A stretch of DNA of 9,110 bases from Clostridia bacterium. GTDB taxonomy: Bacteria; Bacillota; Clostridia; Christensenellales; CAG-314. The position numbers and the translations under genes are program-made. The notes under the pieces were generated by a model. That model was not told where the DNA came from and did not search any database. It saw only the letters and a list, made by a program, of their open reading frames with translations. This document shows, one piece after another, positions 6,883 to 9,110 of this stretch (positions are counted from its first letter, which is position 1; each line of letters begins with the position of its first letter). The DNA is taken from NCBI GenBank assembly GCA_017452035.1, contig JAFTNE010000246.1, forward strand, positions 1 to 9,110, given 5' to 3'.

Positions 6883-8065
6883 TTTGATCCTCCTGGATGT
6901 TTTTGTAACGGTAAAAGATGTTCATGTACTTTAAGGCGTTAAAGCGTTTGTTGCCCTTTACCTGGTAGGTTTTTCCGTTGTGAATAAAGTTGAGTTTGTT
7001 GCGTCCCATAACGGCCATACCAGTGATGTCATCATATCTAAACGTTAAGTTTTTTGCAGTAAACTCAATTCTATCGGCGTACATACGCACGTTCATCTTT
7101 TTGAATAGTGCTTTTTTGCGTTTTCCAACTATAACTTCGCTCAAACTTACTTTGTCGGTGTACAGTATTTCATCTGTTGGCATATCCAACGAAAGGTTGT
7201 TTACAAAGTCACATTGGTAACTGTACCACTGACCCATGTTGTCAAAGGGAAACTCTCCAACGGTAGGGGTAAACAGTTTGTTTTGGCCGTACGTAACGGT
7301 AGTGCCACACTTGGTGCAACTAAAAGTATTTTTGTTACTAACAAAGGTGGTCAGTCCACAATGAGGGCAAACGTACATAGCTCGCTCGATATATTCAGCT
7401 GGGCGTTTGCTTTTGTAGATGCCTGTATCAACAGAGTCATCCACGTAAAGTTCGTTGCAAATAAGTGTGTACAGTTGGTCATCACTAAGAGATTTGTACT
7501 GGTCGTACTGCAAAACTTTACTTACGGCAATTTTACCTTTGCCTTTGCGAATAACACTGCTCCAACGTGGCTCGATACTGTAACCACCTTGTTCCTTTGC
7601 AAGCGCAATGGGCAGTTTCAAAAACTTTGCCAGTTTGGCTATCGTTGGTTTGATATGTCCCGTTTTGCCACTGTACGTGCGATTTCCTTCGGGATACACA
7701 ATAATTGTGCCACCCTCCTTTGCCACCCTTGCGCACGCTTTGATTACGCCAAAGTCCATTGCTCCCTTTTGGATGGGTATGGGGTTCACACAATGTTTGA
7801 TAATTTTACCAAACATATTGTTAGAAAGTAAGTCCTCCGTGCAGACAAAGTATATGTTTCCCTTGAACATGCGCGAAAGAAAAAATTGATCAAAGGGTGT
7901 TTGATGGTTGCACAGCACGAGGTATTGCCCCTTGCTATCTTCAAATGGGACAATTTCCATATTGTAGCTGTGGTCGACAATTGGTTTAAGTAGCCAATTG
8001 GCAAAGTTCCACCATCTGCGATGACGTGGTTTTATCCACGTGTTTTTGTTGGATTTTTTTGTCAT
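6860..8065 (-). CDS. PlsC-like lysophospholipid acyltransferase with zinc ribbon and C-terminal domain
   Basis: A 401-residue member of the 1-acylglycerol-3-phosphate acyltransferase superfamily, which transfers an acyl chain to a lysolipid at the membrane face. Motif I is NHQTPFDQ with His54 and Asp59 (HX4D); motif III is YPEGNRT (124-130), compared with the usual FPEGTR; a proline-containing segment LPIALA (151-156) fits motif IV. Beyond the usual 230-250 residues come a four-cysteine zinc ribbon (Cys233-X2-Cys236, Cys250-X2-Cys253) and a beta-rich domain (about 295-385, including VRMYADRIEFTAKN) that resembles a bacterial PH/GRAM-like fold; the last is inference. The N-terminus is basic and Trp-rich (RHRRWWNFANW), without a clear transmembrane helix. 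The ATG at 8063-8065 has no good ribosome binding site (GTGAACAC precedes it), yet later starts would remove conserved sequence. It is the first gene of the three-gene minus-strand operon and overlaps the next by 23 bases. Substrate unknown. Confidence 0.85.
   Translation of the reverse strand: MTKKSNKNTWIKPRHRRWWNFANWLLKPIVDHSYNMEIVPFEDSKGQYLVLCNHQTPFDQFFLSRMFKGNIYFVCTEDLLSNNMFGKIIKHCVNPIPIQKGAMDFGVIKACARVAKEGGTIIVYPEGNRTYSGKTGHIKPTIAKLAKFLKLPIALAKEQGGYSIEPRWSSVIRKGKGKIAVSKVLQYDQYKSLSDDQLYTLICNELYVDDSVDTGIYKSKRPAEYIERAMYVCPHCGLTTFVSNKNTFSCTKCGTTVTYGQNKLFTPTVGEFPFDNMGQWYSYQCDFVNNLSLDMPTDEILYTDKVSLSEVIVGKRKKALFKKMNVRMYADRIEFTAKNLTFRYDDITGMAVMGRNKLNFIHNGKTYQVKGNKRFNALKYMNIFYRYKNIQEDQNGTFLGI
6889..6894 (-). 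promoter_or_regulatory. Strong ribosome binding site of the transporter, inside the acyltransferase gene
   Basis: CCTCCT on +, AGGAGG on minus, six bases before the transporter ATG. It lies in the last codons of the upstream acyltransferase gene, whose TAA (6860-6862) is 20 bases beyond the start of the transporter, so ribosomes finishing one gene cover the start of the next. This is the best ribosome binding site in the window. Confidence 0.85.
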
Positions 8066-8403
8066 GTGTTCACGATATCTATGTAATCTTTGCAGTATAG
8101 TACACGATTTTTATCAAATTATTATAAATTTTAAGTACAATTATAGCGACTTTACTTCACTTTTGTTGAATAAGCTTTGGCAAATTGTACGCTTTCAACC
8201 ATAAATTTAACTGAAAATATTCCCAAAATATTGCAAAAAAATGTAAAACTTTGCGCAAAAAGATGGTTTGTAACTGGTACAATAGTATAAATTTGCCCCA
8301 AACAAAAGTGGTAATTTTTTGTATTTTGGCGAAAAATTTTGGGGTTATCTTGCAAAAATATCAACATGATGCTAAAAAACATCCACATTTTTTGCTAAAC
8401 GTA

Positions 8404-8432
8404 TTGAAAAATATGCAAAAATGTTGTATATT
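8404..8432 (+). promoter_or_regulatory. Candidate SigA promoter of the GH13 gene
   Basis: TTGAAA (8404-8409), exactly 17 bases, then TATATT (8427-8432), about 70 bases before the start codon. A second -10-like TATAAT follows at 8435-8440 but lacks a matched -35. This is the best-matching promoter pair in the window. Confidence 0.55.
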
Positions 8433-8445
8433 TATATAATCAATA

Positions 8446-8469
8446 GGTAGGCACTTTCGCCACCTTTTG
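8446..8469 (+). promoter_or_regulatory. Small leader hairpin upstream of the GH13 gene
   Basis: GGTAGGC (8446-8452) can pair with GCCACC (8459-8464) with one bulged A and a six-base loop; TTTTG follows. If transcription starts just after the 8427 or 8435 box, this stem sits at the very 5' end of the leader and could affect mRNA stability. The stem is short and attenuation is speculative. Confidence 0.25.
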
Positions 8470-8501
8470 TAAAACTTAGAATTAACGTGAGGTGAATTAC
8501 T

Positions 8502-9110
8502 ATGCCAGCTTGGCTCAAAGATGCAGTTTTTTATGAAATTTACCCCCAGTCCTTTTACGATACTAACGGCGATGGTATTGGCGACTTGAACGGTATCACA
8601 CAAAAACTTGACTACGTAAAATCTCTTGGATTTAATGCCCTTTGGCTCAATCCCTGTTTTCTTTCACCATTTATGGATGCAGGCTACGACGTTGCCGACT
8701 ACAAGGCTGTTGCGCCCAGATATGGAACAAACGAAGACCTTTACAACCTATTTAGCGAGGCTCACAAGCGTGGCATGCACGTAATTTTGGACCTTGTTCC
8801 CGGTCACACAAGTGACGAACACGACTGGTTTTTAGCCAGCCAAAGTGCTGATGGTAACGAGCATACCGACACTTACATTTGGACCAAATCCGTTTGGGAT
8901 AAACCCCAAGGTTTTCCATGGGTAGCAGGTATGGTAGAGCGTGACGGCAACTACATGATCAACTTTTTTAACAGTCAACCTGCCTTGAACTACGGTTTTA
9001 GTGACGTTACCGACCCAAGTTGGCAAATGTCCTACAAACACCCAATTTGTCAAGCAAACTTTGACCGTATGCTGGACGTTATGCGTTTTTGGCTGGACCG
9101 TGGTTGTGAT
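8502..9110 (+). CDS. GH13 alpha-glucosidase/alpha-amylase family enzyme (3' truncated)
   Basis: The first 203 codons of a glycoside hydrolase family 13 enzyme acting on alpha-glucans or malto-oligosaccharides; the frame stays open to the window end. ATG at 8502 has GAGGTG at 8489-8494, seven bases upstream. The start WLKDAVFYEIYPQSF and the loop DTNGDGIGDLNGI (20-32, a calcium-site type seen in oligo-1,6-glucosidases) are typical of the TIM-barrel entry. LGFNALWLNP (42-51) and conserved region I, DLVPGHTSDEHDWF (97-110, Asp97 and His102), follow, then QPALNYGF (159-166). The usual Asn before the region I His is Gly101. FWLDRGCD at the edge should lead into region II with the nucleophilic Asp, which is outside the window, so activity cannot be judged. 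No signal peptide, so probably cytoplasmic. Subfamily (glucosidase, trehalose-forming, amylase) cannot be set from this part. Confidence 0.93.
   Translation, partial: MPAWLKDAVFYEIYPQSFYDTNGDGIGDLNGITQKLDYVKSLGFNALWLNPCFLSPFMDAGYDVADYKAVAPRYGTNEDLYNLFSEAHKRGMHVILDLVPGHTSDEHDWFLASQSADGNEHTDTYIWTKSVWDKPQGFPWVAGMVERDGNYMINFFNSQPALNYGFSDVTDPSWQMSYKHPICQANFDRMLDVMRFWLDRGCD

Larger units (their letters stand above)
8066..8501. other. AT-rich divergent intergenic region
   Basis: 436 bases between the minus-strand operon and the GH13 gene, with no supported gene. It holds the promoter-like pair listed at 8404. Toward the left there is only a weak signal: minus-strand TATACT (plus 8094-8099) and TATAAT (plus 8140-8145), neither with a good -35 at proper spacing. 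Other structure: a palindrome TTTGCGCAAA (8250-8259), a spaced inverted repeat CCCCAAA (8296-8302) and TTTGGGG (8338-8344), and repeated TGCAAAAA motifs (8232, 8351, 8414). Small open frames in it lack ribosome binding sites and read as low-complexity. Confidence 0.7.

Noticed and set aside
7214..7831. 205-codon plus-strand frame opposite the PlsC-like gene
   Set aside because: Codon-aligned shadow; the minus strand carries the acyltransferase motifs and zinc ribbon.
8250..8259. Palindrome TTTGCGCAAA as a LacI-family operator for the GH13 gene
   Set aside because: It is about 150 bases upstream of the likely promoter and only ten bases long; chance is a sufficient explanation.
8152..8388. 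78-codon minus-strand and 62-codon plus-strand (8251-8439) frames in the divergent region
   Set aside because: No ribosome binding sites, low-complexity composition, overlap with the best promoter candidate in the plus-strand case, and no recognisable sequence.

Overview
The window looks like a piece of a low-GC Gram-positive (Bacillota, probably clostridial) chromosome, perhaps from an uncultured gut lineage. The pointers are secA directly followed by prfB, a lipobox lipoprotein built of BspA-type leucine-rich repeats, AGGAGG-like ribosome binding sites, and a CrtO-type acyltransferase of the kind known from staphylococci. This assignment is inference; no marker here fixes a species.

Layout. 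(1) Positions 2-2732, + strand: the 3' half of secA (cut by the window edge), about 150 bases with three successive hairpins, then a complete prfB that needs no programmed frameshift. (2) 2733-4618, + strand: a short spacer with a weak terminator-like hairpin and a promoter-like pair, then a 585-residue lipoprotein with about 20 BspA-type repeats. (3) 4619-4861: a convergent intergenic region with a strong hairpin whose G-U wobbles show that it serves the minus strand, plus an 18-bp near-perfect palindrome followed by five T. (4) 4862-8065, minus strand: a tight three-gene operon, read right to left. It encodes a PlsC-like acyltransferase with an added zinc ribbon and C-terminal domain, a GltS-family (ESS) membrane transporter, and a small CrtO-like acyltransferase. 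(5) 8066-8501: an AT-rich divergent intergenic region with a good promoter toward the right. (6) 8502-9110, + strand: the 5' part of a GH13 alpha-glucosidase/amylase-family enzyme, cut by the window end.

How the genes may work together. SecA (export motor) and RF2 (UGA/UAA termination) are housekeeping genes with a conserved adjacency. The most interesting unit is the minus-strand operon: two acyltransferases of unrelated families flank a carboxylate/amino-acid-type transporter, with translational coupling at both junctions. A role in building or decorating a membrane (glyco)lipid is a reasonable hypothesis, but the substrate is unknown. An eight-C homopolymer near the 3' end of the transporter gene decides between a 504-residue protein and forms 33-38 residues shorter, so it is either a slippage switch or a sequencing indel. 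No tRNA, rRNA, CRISPR array, insertion sequence or prophage gene was recognised.
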